From Streptomyces griseoaurantiacus (lineage in GTDB: Bacteria; Actinomycetota; Actinomycetes; Streptomycetales; Streptomycetaceae): 59,061 bases of DNA. Positions 1-8,805 of the stretch are shown here, piece after piece. The number at the start of each line of letters is the position of its first letter. Within the stretch, counting starts at the first letter, position 1. Both the position numbers and the translations under genes were made by a program. Below the pieces are notes generated by a model, which ran no database searches, was not told the DNA's origin, and saw nothing but the letters and a program-made list of their open reading frames with translations. Where the stretch lies: contig BNBP01000042.1 in the NCBI GenBank assembly GCA_014656015.1, positions 1 through 59,061 of the forward strand, written 5' to 3'.

Positions 1-129
1 GCCGCCCCGTCCGCCCCGCCGGCCCCGTCGTCCGCCGGGCCCGGCGGGCCCGCCCCGTCCGCCGACGCGGTCGCCGCCGCGTCGGGCCCCGCCGACCTCA
101 CCCAGCGCGACAGCGAGGACAACCGATGA
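1..129 (+). CDS. 3' end of an upstream gene, probably ABC transporter ATP-binding protein (partial)
   Basis: Reading frame 1 is open from the window edge to a TGA at 127-129 and encodes an Ala/Pro/Ser-rich tail ending in DLTQRDSEDNR. The stop overlaps the ATG of the next gene in an ATGA arrangement, so the two are translationally coupled. Because the next gene is an ABC-2 type permease, the missing upstream part is most likely its ATP-binding partner. Such low-complexity tails are common on Streptomyces proteins of this kind. No ATPase motif lies inside the window, so the identity is inference from context only. Confidence 0.6.
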   Translation, partial: AAPSAPPAPSSAGPGGPAPSADAVAAASGPADLTQRDSEDNR

Positions 130-995
130 GTACGCCCCAGCCCCCGATGCCGCGGCAGGCCGCGCCCGCTCCCTCCTGGCACCCGGCGCCCGGAGCCTCG
201 TACACCTCGCCGATCCCCGTCGTGCGCACGCATCTCGGGCATGCCCTCACCTCCGAGTGGACCAAGATCCGCTCGGTGCGCTCCACGATGTGGACGATCG
301 GGGTGTTCCTGCTCCTGGTGATCGGTCTGGGCGCGCTGATCACCTTCGTCGTGGCCGCCTCGGACGCCGAGGTGGGGGGCGAGTCCGCCCTGCAGCTGGG
401 CTTCGCCGGCGTGCTGACCGGTTCGATCTGCATGATGACCCTCGGCGTCCTCACCACGGCCTCCGAGTACGGCACCGGCCTGATCCGCACCACGATGACC
501 GCGTGCCCGGACCGCGGCCGGGTGCTCATGGCGAAGTCGATCGTGTTCTTCGCCCTGGCGTTCGTGGTGACGCTGGTGGCCACCTCGCTCGTCGCCCTGC
601 TCCAGGTGTCGGTCCTGACCGACCACGGCGGCCGGGAGCCCACGGGGGGTGAGTGGCTGAAGGCGACCGTCGGCATCTCGCTCTACGTCGCGCTGCTCGG
701 GCTGCTCGGGCTGCTGGCCGGTTCGGTCATCCGGCACTCGGCGGGCGCGATCACCCTGATGATCGGCGTCCTGCTCGCCCCGCTGGTGATCGCGCTGTTC
801 CTGTTCTCGGAGTCCCTGCGCAGGGTCCAGCAGGGGCTGTTCACGTACTCGATCCCGAACCAGCTCAGCATCTTCTACGACAACTCGCTGAGCCGGAGCG
901 GCCCCAGTGGCTGGGACCCGCTGTGGATCATGCTCGGCCTCACCGCCGCCGTCTTCGTCGGCGCGTACGCGCTGCTGGAGAAGCGGGACGTGTGA
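126..995 (+). CDS. ABC-2 type transporter permease
   Basis: A 289-residue integral membrane protein, the membrane half of an ABC exporter with the partial gene upstream. The first 40 residues are cytoplasmic and Pro-rich, followed by the LTSEWTKIRSVRSTMWT segment typical of ABC-2 permeases just before the first membrane helix (about residues 56-80). Further hydrophobic segments lie near residues 95-115, 140-165, 180-200, 208-228 and 258-280, giving about six helices. The start overlaps the upstream stop (ATGA). The transported substrate cannot be told from the sequence. A GC-rich inverted repeat just after the stop (about 993-1031) separates it from the convergent gene. Confidence 0.85.
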   Translation: MSTPQPPMPRQAAPAPSWHPAPGASYTSPIPVVRTHLGHALTSEWTKIRSVRSTMWTIGVFLLLVIGLGALITFVVAASDAEVGGESALQLGFAGVLTGSICMMTLGVLTTASEYGTGLIRTTMTACPDRGRVLMAKSIVFFALAFVVTLVATSLVALLQVSVLTDHGGREPTGGEWLKATVGISLYVALLGLLGLLAGSVIRHSAGAITLMIGVLLAPLVIALFLFSESLRRVQQGLFTYSIPNQLSIFYDNSLSRSGPSGWDPLWIMLGLTAAVFVGAYALLEKRDV

Positions 996-1029
996 GGCCC
1001 GGGGGCGGAGCGGCGGTACGCCGCCCGCC

Positions 1030-1362
1030 TCAGAATCTGGGCGCGTTCCGGGACCGCTGCACCCGTGTGGTGCGGCGGTCCCGCGCGTTCCAGCACGCCT
1101 TGTGCCAGTGCCGGCGCTCGTCCACGCCCGAGTGGTCGGGCCAGGCCACCACGTGCGGGATGCCGGAGGGGATGAGCTGGTCGCAGCCGGGGCAGCGGTA
1201 GGTCTTGCCCTGGGCCGAGGCGCCGGCGACATGGCGCACGATCCATTCCTCGCCCTGCCAGCTCTCGGCCGAGTGCCAGCCGCCGTAGCGGCCGGGCGCG
1301 TCCTCCTCGGCGCTCCGGCCGGACGAGCCGCCGCCCTTGGGTCGGTTGCGACGCGGGGACAC
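1030..1362 (-). CDS. Small zinc-ribbon-like conserved protein
   Basis: A 110-residue protein conserved in Streptomyces, where it is often labelled 'ATP/GTP-binding protein', although no P-loop is visible. The N-terminal 40 residues are basic and disordered (starting SPRRNRPKGGG). The C-terminal half carries a CPGCDQLIP knuckle followed by RRHWHKACW, so a C-x2-C plus His/Cys metal site is likely. I chose the GTG at 1362 because GAGG lies about 7 bases upstream; another GTG four codons earlier (1374) is possible. The function is unknown. It is convergent with the permease gene. Confidence 0.7.
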   Translation of the reverse strand: MSPRRNRPKGGGSSGRSAEEDAPGRYGGWHSAESWQGEEWIVRHVAGASAQGKTYRCPGCDQLIPSGIPHVVAWPDHSGVDERRHWHKACWNARDRRTTRVQRSRNAPRF

Positions 1363-1597
1363 AGCACACCTCACGGGTCCGGGTACGGGGTGCCGTCCAG
1401 GTTACGCGGCGCCGGGCGGGCGCCCGGGGCGGCGGGAGGCCGCCCGGCGGTGCCTTGACCGGCCCGGGAACGGCGCCGGACGGCCCGTTGAGAAGACAAT
1501 CCGCAAATTGCGCCGTCGAGCCGTGACTTCGGCACATGTCAGGCAGTTATGCCCTGCGGGGGAGCTCCACGTCGGAGCCAAGGAAGCAGGAAGCGCC

Positions 1598-2659
1598 ATG
1601 CATGTCGGAAGTTTTGTACTCGCGGCCCAGTTCCCGGGCCAGGGCCCCGGGGAGGCACTGCACCGTGCAGTGCGGTCGGCGGAGGTGGCCGAGGAGGCGG
1701 GACTGGACACGGTCTGGCTGGCCGAGCACCACTTCGTGCCGTACGGCACCTGCCCGTCGGCCGTCACCCTGGCCGCGCTGCTGCTCGGCCGCACCCGGCG
1801 GCTCCGCGTGGGCACCGCGGTGAGCGTGCTGCCCACCGCGCACCCCGTGGCGCTCGGCGAACAGGCCGCGCTGCTGCACCTCACCTCGGGCGGCCGGTTC
1901 ACCCTGGGAGTGGGCCGCGGCGGCCCCTGGGTGGATCTGGAGGTCTTCGGCGCCGGCCTCGAGGCGTACGAGAAGGGGTTCCCGGAATCACTCGATCTGC
2001 TGGTGCGCTGGCTGACGGAACCCGCCGTCTCCGCCTCGGGGGAACGATTCACCTTCCGTGAGGTGCCCGTCGTGCCCCGCCCCTCGGAGTCGCTCACGCA
2101 GGACCCGGGACCGGAGGTCGTCCTCGCCTGCACCTCCCCCGCCGGCGTTCGGCTCGCCGCCGAGCGCGGGCTGCCGATGCTGCTCGGTATGCACTGCGGG
2201 GACGAGGAGAAGGCCGCGATGGTGTCCCTGTGGGAGCGCCACGCACGGGCCGCGGGCGTCCCCGGTGACGTGATCGCGGGTGCCGCCCACGTCTCGGCCG
2301 GGGTCTGCCAGCTCGCCGACCGCGACGGCGAGGCCGTGGAGACGCTCACCAAGGCGATGCCCGGCTGGCTGCGGCAGGGCCTGGGCGCCCATGTCACGGT
2401 GGACGGCCGGGTGCGCGCCATGCGCGATCCGCTGGCGTACACGGAACTGCTGTGCGAACTGCACCCGGTCGGCACCCCGGGACGCTGCGCCGACCGGCTG
2501 GCGGCGACGTCGGAACGGACCGGCATCACCCGCTTCGCGCTGCTCGTGGAGGGCTCGGGGGACCTGGCGGCCACCGAGGAGAACGTCCGGCGGCTGGGCG
2601 CGGAGGTGCTTCCGCGCCTGGGGCCCTCGCCGCGGGCGCAGTCACCGGCCGTGCCGTAG
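1598..2659 (+). CDS. LLM-class flavin-dependent oxidoreductase
   Basis: A 353-residue protein of the bacterial luciferase-like monooxygenase family, which uses reduced FMN or F420 in a TIM-barrel fold. The N-terminus (MHVGSFVLAAQFPGQG), the AEEAGLDTVWLAEHHF block near residues 30-45 and the TLGVGRGGPW strand near residues 98-107 are typical. The ATG at 1598 is preceded by AGGAAG; the frame is open much further upstream but without a better ribosome site. The substrate cannot be predicted. A short hairpin (2691-2708) lies between this gene and the convergent neighbour. Confidence 0.85.
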   Translation: MHVGSFVLAAQFPGQGPGEALHRAVRSAEVAEEAGLDTVWLAEHHFVPYGTCPSAVTLAALLLGRTRRLRVGTAVSVLPTAHPVALGEQAALLHLTSGGRFTLGVGRGGPWVDLEVFGAGLEAYEKGFPESLDLLVRWLTEPAVSASGERFTFREVPVVPRPSESLTQDPGPEVVLACTSPAGVRLAAERGLPMLLGMHCGDEEKAAMVSLWERHARAAGVPGDVIAGAAHVSAGVCQLADRDGEAVETLTKAMPGWLRQGLGAHVTVDGRVRAMRDPLAYTELLCELHPVGTPGRCADRLAATSERTGITRFALLVEGSGDLAATEENVRRLGAEVLPRLGPSPRAQSPAVP

Positions 2660-2690
2660 GCCGGGCGCCCGCCGCTCCGTCGCGGGAGGA

Positions 2691-2708
2691 GCGGGGATCG
2701 CTCCCCGC
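2691..2708. terminator. Short hairpin between convergent genes
   Basis: GCGGGGA and TCCCCGC form a 7-bp stem with a 4-base loop, midway between the oxidoreductase stop (2659) and the stop of the convergent SCO5389-like gene (2760). There is no U-run, as is usual for Streptomyces. Confidence 0.4.
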
Positions 2709-2759
2709 ACACACGTTCCTTCCGCGTCCGGAGCGGCGGGCCGTACCGTGTCACACCGC

Positions 2760-3152
2760 TCAGCAGTCCCGGAGTTCCGGGGACTGGTTGAGCAACTGGG
2801 CGCGGACCGAGGTGAAACGGGCCAGGCGTTCGTCCACCGAGGAGTCCAGCGGGAAGACCGCCACCCGGTGGCAGTTCTGGAAGGCCAGTCGCACCCCGAA
2901 GTGCCGCTGCAGCGCGCCACGTATCGCGTCGCTGGCGAGCGCGCGGAGCAGTTGGCCACGCGCGTGCTCGTCCGGCGGCGGCGTCTGGTTGTCGGCGAAC
3001 TGGCCGCCGTCCACCTTCAGCTGGGCCACCAGGGAGCTGATCATCTCCCATGCGAAGGGCAGGGAGGTCCGGACGCAGTCGACGAATTCCGCTTCGTCGA
3101 CCTCGCCTCGCTCGGCCTTCTCGAGTAGGGCCGGTGAGACGTCGAGCGACAT
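2760..3152 (-). CDS. SCO5389-like conserved hypothetical protein
   Basis: A soluble 130-residue acidic protein that matches what I remember of the Streptomyces SCO5389 family. No catalytic motif, membrane helix or signal peptide is visible. The N-terminus SLDVSPALLEKAERGEVD followed by alternating helices suggests an all-helical fold. The ATG at 3152 has AGGAG about 7 bases upstream, so it is preferred over the ATG five codons earlier. It is divergent from nucS, which is the usual order in the genus. The function is unknown. Confidence 0.75.
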   Translation of the reverse strand: MSLDVSPALLEKAERGEVDEAEFVDCVRTSLPFAWEMISSLVAQLKVDGGQFADNQTPPPDEHARGQLLRALASDAIRGALQRHFGVRLAFQNCHRVAVFPLDSSVDERLARFTSVRAQLLNQSPELRDC

Positions 3153-3452
3153 GGGTTCTCCTCTCACACCCCCGGTGCGCGGGGGCCGACGGACAGGGCG
3201 GAGAGGCCGCGTCGCCGATACGCTGCGTACATGACCCGCGACCTCCTGTTTCTACGGTAGGCAACCGAACGGGGCCGCACCAGGAAAACGCGGATACGAC
3301 CGCCCCCCTGTGGGCACACAATCGGCCATCCCGCGAACAGGCCCGGTCAGCAAAGGGGTTGTAGACGACAACTACCCCGCCGACGTGCGCGAATAGTCCG
3401 CGGGCATGGGCGGATCGCGCGGGGACCGGCGCGTCGAGTAGCGTTGCGCACC
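3153..3452. other. Divergent intergenic region upstream of nucS
   Basis: This 300-bp gap must hold the promoters of the SCO5389-like gene (leftward) and nucS (rightward). I see no clear -10/-35 pair or palindrome that I would call. Confidence 0.5.
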
Positions 3453-4124
3453 ATGCGTCTCGTCATCGCCCGGTGCTCCGTCGACTACGCGGGCCGGCTC
3501 ACCGCCCACCTTCCCTCGGCGCCCCGTCTGATCCTCGTGAAGGCCGACGGCAGTGTGTCCATCCACGCCGACGACAGGGCCTACAAGCCTCTGAACTGGA
3601 TGTCTCCGCCCTGCACCCTCAAGGAGGGCAGCGGCGAGGAGGACGGGGTGTGGACCGTCGTCAACAAGGCGGGGGAGAAGCTCATCATCACGATGGAGGA
3701 GATCCTCCACGACTCCTCGCACGAACTCGGGGTCGACCCCGGGCTGATCAAGGACGGCGTGGAAGCACACCTTCAGGAGCTCCTCGCGGACCGGATCGAG
3801 ACGCTGGGAGACGGCTACACGCTCATCCGGCGCGAGTACATGACGGCCATCGGACCGGTCGACATCCTGTGCCGGGACGCCGACGGCGAGACCGTCGCCG
3901 TCGAGATCAAGCGCCGGGGCGAGATCGACGGCGTCGAGCAGCTGACGCGGTACCTGGACCTGCTGAACCGCGATCCGCATCTGGCACCGGTGCAGGGCGT
4001 GTTCGCGGCGCAGGAGATCAAGCCGCAGGCGCGGGTGCTGGCGACGGACCGCGGCATCCGCTGCCAGGTCCTCGACTACGACGCCCTGCGCGGCATCGAG
4101 GACGACAAGCTCCGGCTGTTCTGA
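3453..4124 (+). CDS. nucS: Endonuclease NucS (EndoMS), mismatch-specific
   Basis: This 223-residue protein is the actinobacterial NucS/EndoMS. It cleaves both strands at mispaired bases and replaces MutS/MutL in the non-canonical mismatch repair of actinobacteria and some archaea. The N-terminal DNA-binding domain begins RLVIARCSVDYAGRL. The C-terminal RecB-like nuclease domain has the active-site pattern VDILCRDADG...VEIKRRGEIDGVEQ, with Asp137, Glu151 and Lys153 as likely catalytic residues. The short hydrophobic C-terminus (KLRLF) resembles the tail that contacts the beta clamp in homologues. The ATG at 3453 gives the family's normal length; an in-frame TTG three codons upstream is less likely. 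A strong hairpin follows the stop. Confidence 0.95.
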   Translation: MRLVIARCSVDYAGRLTAHLPSAPRLILVKADGSVSIHADDRAYKPLNWMSPPCTLKEGSGEEDGVWTVVNKAGEKLIITMEEILHDSSHELGVDPGLIKDGVEAHLQELLADRIETLGDGYTLIRREYMTAIGPVDILCRDADGETVAVEIKRRGEIDGVEQLTRYLDLLNRDPHLAPVQGVFAAQEIKPQARVLATDRGIRCQVLDYDALRGIEDDKLRLF

Positions 4125-4129
4125 GCGGC

Positions 4130-4160
4130 GGGTGACCGCGCGGCGGACGCGCGGTCACCC
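4130..4160. terminator. Bidirectional terminator between nucS and the NTPase gene
   Basis: GGGTGACCGCGC (4130-4141) pairs perfectly with GCGCGGTCACCC (4149-4160), a 12-bp stem with a 7-base loop. It lies between two convergent stops (4124 and 4183) and probably serves both genes. Confidence 0.7.
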
Positions 4161-4182
4161 GGTTCCCTCGCGGGGACGGGGC

Positions 4183-6876
4183 TCAGATCACCGGGGCGCC
4201 GGCCGGCGAACCGGAGCGGGGGGCGCTGCTCGTCACCGTCGCGCCCGTCACCGTCGTGCTCGACGGCGCGGACGCCGAGTCGGTCGTCGACGGGTCGTCG
4301 CCCGCCGTCTCGGAGGGCGAGGCGCTCTGGGACGGCGTGTTCGACGGGCTCGACGAGGAAGGCGTCTCCTTGGGGGGCGTCGTCTTCGGGGTCGTGGCCG
4401 GCTTCGAGGACTGGTGGCCCCCGCCGTGGTCCTTGCCACCCCCGTCGTGGTCCTTGTCCGAGGACGAGGAGCGGCTCGCCGATGCCGAGGACGAGGTCGT
4501 CGGGGACGGGTCGTCCGAGGTTCCGTAGGTGCCGTCCGGCCCGGGGTTCGTCGGGGTCGCGGCGGGCGCGCCCGCCCCGGCCCCGTCGCCGTCCTTCTTG
4601 GCCCTGTCGGTGCCGAGGCTGTCGTCCCCGCCGTCCTGGCCGATCGAGGGATCGACCCCGACGCGCTCGGAGGGCGCGTTCTCGTTGTGGTTGCCGGAGG
4701 TGGCGCCCAGCGTCACCACCGTGCCGAGCACGGCCACGAGAACGGCGCCCGCCCCGGCGGCCACCAGATTGCGCCGGGTGCCGTGCACGATGCCCCTCAG
4801 TCCGCCCGGTCTGCGCCCGGCGGCACCGGCGGCGGTTCCCGCCCCGGCCGCGGCGGAGGCTCCCGCGCCCCGGCCGGGAGGCAGTGCCGCGAGGGCGTGA
4901 CCCCGGGGGGTGGACACCAGGGTCGCGGTGTCCGTCAGCGGGGGCCATGCGGCGGACGGGCCCGCCGCCCGCGGCCCTGTGTCCCCGGTGTCCGGGGAGC
5001 CGCCCGTGCCGCCGGCCGGCGCGGCGGCGGAGACGACGTCGGAGGCCAGGACCAGCGCCGTGCCCGGTGCCGTGCCGGCCCGGTCGTCGACGAGTGCCAG
5101 CGCCCGCCGTCCCGCCACCGTGCCCCGCCGGTCGGCGACCGCTCCACGCAGCCCGATGGACGTCTCCAGCTCGGCCCGGGCCCGGTCCAACTGGCCCTCG
5201 CAGAGCGCGAGGACGCCCAGCTCGTGGTGGAAGTACGCCTGCTCGGCCACCTCCCCGGCGAGCCGGGAGGCCTCCGCACCGGCCCGCAGCGCCCGCTCCC
5301 AGGCGCTCCAGCGCAGCCCCGCGGCGAACGCGGGCGCGGCCTGCCGGGCGAGCCGGACGGCGATCGGGCCCTCCGCCTCCTCACCGGCCTCCAGTTCCTC
5401 GGCGTCCTCGGTGGCCGGTGTGGTGAGCGGCACGAGCGCGGTGAGGGCGGCCAGCACGGCGTCGGCCTCGGCCGCGACCCGCTCGGGGGTGACCGAGGGG
5501 TGCCCGGCCCACCATGCGTAGTGCCGGGCCGCGGTCAGCAGGTGCTCCTCGGTGGCGGCGCCGTACCCGGCGGCCACGAGCTGTTCGAGCACCCCGGCGG
5601 CGAGCCGGTAGCGGGCGCCGACCGGGGTGACCAGCGCGCAGCCCGCCAGCTCGGCGAGGGCGGCGTCCGCGTGGGTGTCGTCGACGAGCGCGGGGAGGTG
5701 GGTGAGGTGCGGCACCTCGCCGTCGAGCGCGACCGCGAACCGCAGGGTCTCGCGGGCCGAGCGGCTCAGCCGGGAGGCGAGCAGCGGGGCGGCCGCCGCG
5801 GCCTCGGCGAGCGGGGGCAGCGGCTCCTCCTCGCCGGTCACGGGTTCGGGGACGGTGTCGCGGACGGCGGCGGCCTCCGCCTTGGCGTCCTCGAAGACGC
5901 CGTACTCGTCGAAGGCCTCGGCCTCCAGGCGCAACCGGTCCCGCTGCCGCAGCAGCGCCCCGGCCTGCTTGAAGCGCAGCGGCAGCCCCTCGGACTCGAA
6001 GAGGAGGTCGCCGGCCCAGTTGGTCTCCTCCTCGGTGAGGACGCGTCCGACGGCCCGCTCCAGGAGTTCGACGCAGCCCGCGCGGTCGAGCCCGCCGAGT
6101 TCGACGTCCTCGAAGGCGGCCTCGGCCGAGGGGGCCGGCACCTCGGGGGTGACGGCGCACAGGTAGGCGCACTCGGGGGTGGCGTCGAGGAGTTCGTCGA
6201 GGGCCGCCCCGCCGAACTCCAGGTCGTCCAGGAGGACGACGGCACCGATCTCGGCGAGGGCCTCGCGCTGTTCCTCGGGGTCCGGGCGGTACTCGGGGGC
6301 GTCGAACACGGCCCGGTAGAGCTCGTCCTTCAGGTCCTCGGCAGTGCGCCGGTGACCGGAGAGGCGGACGACGCCGTCGGGGGCGAGGTCGGCGCAGTCC
6401 GCGGCGACCGCTTCCAGCAGGACGGTGCGGCCGGAGCCGGGAGCGCCGACGAGGCGGACAGAGCGGCCGCGGGCCAGCAGCCCGACCAGCCGCTCGCGCT
6501 CCTCCTCGCGCTGCAGCAGTCCGGAGTCGGGCAGCGTGGGGCCCGGCGGCACGGGCGGCCGGGCGGCGCGCGCGGTCTCGGAGCGGCGGGCTGCGGTGTG
6601 CTTCAGCGGCCGTTCCGGGTGCTCCCCCGGCGGCCGGTTCTCGATCTCGCTGCCGTCCACCGGGTTGACGGTGAGCAGGAACTCGCCCGCGACGAGCCGG
6701 ACGGTGCGGACGGGTGCGGGTCCGTGCTGGCCGAGATCGCCGGCGAGGGAGTCCCGGGGCGGGCGCCGGCCGGCGCCGCGGGCCTGACCCTCGGCACCGT
6801 CACGGCGGCCGTCACGGCCGTCACGGCCGTCACCGTCGTGGCCGTACTCCTCGGGTCCCGCGTTGTTCGGGTCCAT
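4183..6876 (-). CDS. Large membrane-anchored P-loop NTPase (STAND-like)
   Basis: An 897-residue protein. After a polar, Asp/Gly-rich N-terminus there is a Walker A loop LVGAPGSGRTVLL (about residues 141-153) and a Walker B strand AVVLLDDLEF (about 211-220), followed by a long Ala/Glu-rich helical region with repeat-like character, as in AAA/STAND signalling ATPases. One membrane helix (about residues 703-728) precedes a low-complexity Ser/Thr/Pro/Asp tail of some 160 residues that is probably extracytoplasmic. The Walker A Lys is replaced by Arg (GSGRT), so ATP turnover may be weak. The ATG at 6876 begins MDPNNAGPEEYG; the frame is open further upstream but the sequence there is Pro/Arg-rich shadow. 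The role is unknown; it is conserved in Streptomyces at this position beside a STAS gene. Confidence 0.75.
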   Translation of the reverse strand: MDPNNAGPEEYGHDGDGRDGRDGRRDGAEGQARGAGRRPPRDSLAGDLGQHGPAPVRTVRLVAGEFLLTVNPVDGSEIENRPPGEHPERPLKHTAARRSETARAARPPVPPGPTLPDSGLLQREEERERLVGLLARGRSVRLVGAPGSGRTVLLEAVAADCADLAPDGVVRLSGHRRTAEDLKDELYRAVFDAPEYRPDPEEQREALAEIGAVVLLDDLEFGGAALDELLDATPECAYLCAVTPEVPAPSAEAAFEDVELGGLDRAGCVELLERAVGRVLTEEETNWAGDLLFESEGLPLRFKQAGALLRQRDRLRLEAEAFDEYGVFEDAKAEAAAVRDTVPEPVTGEEEPLPPLAEAAAAAPLLASRLSRSARETLRFAVALDGEVPHLTHLPALVDDTHADAALAELAGCALVTPVGARYRLAAGVLEQLVAAGYGAATEEHLLTAARHYAWWAGHPSVTPERVAAEADAVLAALTALVPLTTPATEDAEELEAGEEAEGPIAVRLARQAAPAFAAGLRWSAWERALRAGAEASRLAGEVAEQAYFHHELGVLALCEGQLDRARAELETSIGLRGAVADRRGTVAGRRALALVDDRAGTAPGTALVLASDVVSAAAPAGGTGGSPDTGDTGPRAAGPSAAWPPLTDTATLVSTPRGHALAALPPGRGAGASAAAGAGTAAGAAGRRPGGLRGIVHGTRRNLVAAGAGAVLVAVLGTVVTLGATSGNHNENAPSERVGVDPSIGQDGGDDSLGTDRAKKDGDGAGAGAPAATPTNPGPDGTYGTSDDPSPTTSSSASASRSSSSDKDHDGGGKDHGGGHQSSKPATTPKTTPPKETPSSSSPSNTPSQSASPSETAGDDPSTTDSASAPSSTTVTGATVTSSAPRSGSPAGAPVI

Positions 6877-7221
6877 TGGTCCTAGCCCCCAAAGCGTCGT
6901 GTGCCGAAAACCCTCCCGGCCTTGCCGCACACCGCGACGCTGTCGCTCCTGGTCCGGTACCCGCCCGGGCTGACGGGCGGCGGGCAGCCGAACCCTAAAC
7001 CTTCCCGCAGTATCGCGGAACAGGCGGGGTGCCGGGGTATCCGAGACATCACGGCTTCGTGAGGATTGGGCGCGTCGTACGGTTCGCGCCGAGACGTGCG
7101 CCCCTGACCGGCGCGGCGGACACGGCCCCGGAGGCGGGCACGGGTCCGGACATGAGGGCGGGCACGGGGTGGGGCACGGGATTCGGATGCCGGGCCCGGA
7201 CACGGGGCTGGGACGCGGGGT
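6877..7221. other. Intergenic region between the STAS gene and the NTPase gene
   Basis: About 345 bp with no convincing gene. Both flanking genes read leftward, so it should contain the NTPase promoter. The stretch 7140-7240 is rich in GGGC/CGGG repeats. Confidence 0.4.
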
Positions 7222-7545
7222 TCAGACGCGGGGCAGGGACTCCACGCCGATGCCGCCCTCGATGGCGAGGATGCGGTGCAGCCGGGTGGCGACGAGCAGG
7301 CGCTGCATCTGGGGCGGGACGCCGCGCAGGACGAGCCGCCTGCCGCACCGCCCGGCCCGCCGGTGGGCCCCCATGATGACGCCGAGTCCGGTGGCGTCCC
7401 AGGAGTCGAGTCCGGACAGGTCGAGCACCAGATCGCCGACCCCGTCGTCGACGGCCGAGTGCAGGACCGTACGGGCGTCCGCCGCGCTGCGGACGTCGAG
7501 GCGGCCCCCGACGACCAGCCCGGCGTGGTCGCCCCTGATGTGCAT
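7222..7545 (-). CDS. STAS-domain anti-anti-sigma factor, BldG/RsbV-like
   Basis: A 107-residue single STAS domain. The sequence LDLSGLDSWDATGLGVIMGA contains the regulatory Ser/Thr region at about residues 50-62, where a cognate anti-sigma kinase would phosphorylate; here the usual Ser of the DSSGL motif is Ala followed by Thr (WDATGLG), with Ser54 nearby. Such proteins bind SpoIIAB/RsbW-type kinases to release sigma factors. The ATG at 7545 has GGGGAG 6 bases upstream. The frame extends 114 codons further upstream but without coding character. No partner kinase gene is adjacent. Confidence 0.85.
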   Translation of the reverse strand: MHIRGDHAGLVVGGRLDVRSAADARTVLHSAVDDGVGDLVLDLSGLDSWDATGLGVIMGAHRRAGRCGRRLVLRGVPPQMQRLLVATRLHRILAIEGGIGVESLPRV

Positions 7546-7843
7546 ATGCGCTCCCCGAGAGTGCGGTTGTCGTACTCCGTCGTCGTCGGACGTTCGATCG
7601 GCGTTCGAAGGTGGTGCCACGGTGGTGCGATGCTGGTGCCGGTCCGACGCACCTTTCGATGCACGTTCCGATGCAACTTCTGACTGCCCGATCGGCGGTC
7701 CGGTTGCTGGTTGTTGGCGAACCGATACCGAATTCACTCCTGCGGGTGATCCCCCCTGAGTGCGTACGGTGCCGGTGTACGCCGTTCGTGCGAGCCGCGC
7801 ACGAGCGGCACCCGCCGGGCCGGCGACGGGTGCGGACGGGGCG
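7546..7843. other. Intergenic region upstream of the STAS gene
   Basis: About 300 bp, A/T-richer than its surroundings around 7690-7745. It contains near-direct repeats TTCGATGCA and TTCCGATGCA (about 7655-7677). It should hold the STAS promoter; I could not define -10 and -35 boxes. Confidence 0.35.
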
Positions 7844-8692
7844 TCAGTACGTGTAGAAGCCCTGCCCGCTCTTGCGGCCGATGTCACCGGCGTCCACCAT
7901 CCGGCGCATCAGCTCCGGCGGGGCGAACTTCTCGTCCTGGGACTCGGTGTAGATGTTGCCGGTGGCGTGCAGCAGGATGTCGACGCCGGTGAGGTCGGCC
8001 GTGGCCAGCGGCCCCATCGCGTGACCGAAGCCCAGCTTGCAGGCCAGGTCGATGTCCTCGGCGGTGGCGACACCCGACTCGTACAGCTTGGTGGCCTCCA
8101 CGACGAGCGCGGAGATGAGCCGCGTGGTCACGAAGCCCGCCACGTCCCGGTTGACGACGATGCAGGTCTTGCCGAGGGACTCGGCGAACCGCCGCGCGGT
8201 GGCGAGCGTTTCGTCGCTCGTCTTGTATCCGCGCACGAGCTCGACGAGCCGCATCATCGGCACCGGTGAGAAGAAGTGCACGCCGACGACCCGTTCGGGC
8301 CGGGAGGTGGCCGCCGCGATCTTCGTGATCGGGATGGCCGAGGTGTTCGAGGCGAGCACCGCGTCCTCCCGCACGAGCGAGTCGAGCGTGCGGAAGAGTT
8401 CGTGCTTGACGTCGAGCCGCTCGAACACCGCCTCCACGACGAGGTCCGCCTCGGCGGCGGCGTCGAGGTCGGTGGTGGTGCCGATCCGCCCCAGGGCGGC
8501 CTCGGCCTCGGCCGCCTCCATCGTCCCCTTGGCCACGAACTTGTCGTACGAGGCCCTGATCGCGTCGGTGCCGCGGGTGAGCGCCTCGTCGGTGACGTCC
8601 CGCAGGACGACGTCCCAGCCGGCCGCCGCGGCGACCTGGGCGATACCCGACCCCATGAGCCCGGCTCCGATGACGGCGACCTTCCCTGCCAC
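7844..8692 (-). CDS. 3-hydroxybutyryl-CoA dehydrogenase
   Basis: A 282-residue NAD-dependent 3-hydroxyacyl-CoA dehydrogenase that interconverts 3-hydroxybutyryl-CoA and acetoacetyl-CoA in fatty-acid or polyhydroxybutyrate metabolism. The Rossmann motif VIGAGLMGSGIA is at residues 6-17. The catalytic His lies in GVHFFSPVPMM (about residues 138-148), and NRDVAGFVTTRL (about 181-192) is the conserved linker to the C-terminal helical dimerisation domain. The length is normal for the single-domain enzyme. The TetR gene upstream on the same strand may control it or be independent. Confidence 0.92.
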   Translation of the reverse strand: MAGKVAVIGAGLMGSGIAQVAAAAGWDVVLRDVTDEALTRGTDAIRASYDKFVAKGTMEAAEAEAALGRIGTTTDLDAAAEADLVVEAVFERLDVKHELFRTLDSLVREDAVLASNTSAIPITKIAAATSRPERVVGVHFFSPVPMMRLVELVRGYKTSDETLATARRFAESLGKTCIVVNRDVAGFVTTRLISALVVEATKLYESGVATAEDIDLACKLGFGHAMGPLATADLTGVDILLHATGNIYTESQDEKFAPPELMRRMVDAGDIGRKSGQGFYTY

Positions 8693-8805
8693 TGTGCGAC
8701 CCCTAACGCGTCCTTGCGTGCACCACTGCCTCTCGGCGGACCCTAGCGCCCGTCCGCCCGCCTGTGACCGCTAAGTAACGCGGGTCACGTCTCACTTGAC
8801 GGACA

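Noticed and set aside
4132..6885. A 917-codon plus-strand open frame opposite the NTPase gene
   Set aside because: It is a shadow of the leftward NTPase gene, which has Walker motifs and a membrane helix. The antisense reading is Gly/Arg-rich filler.
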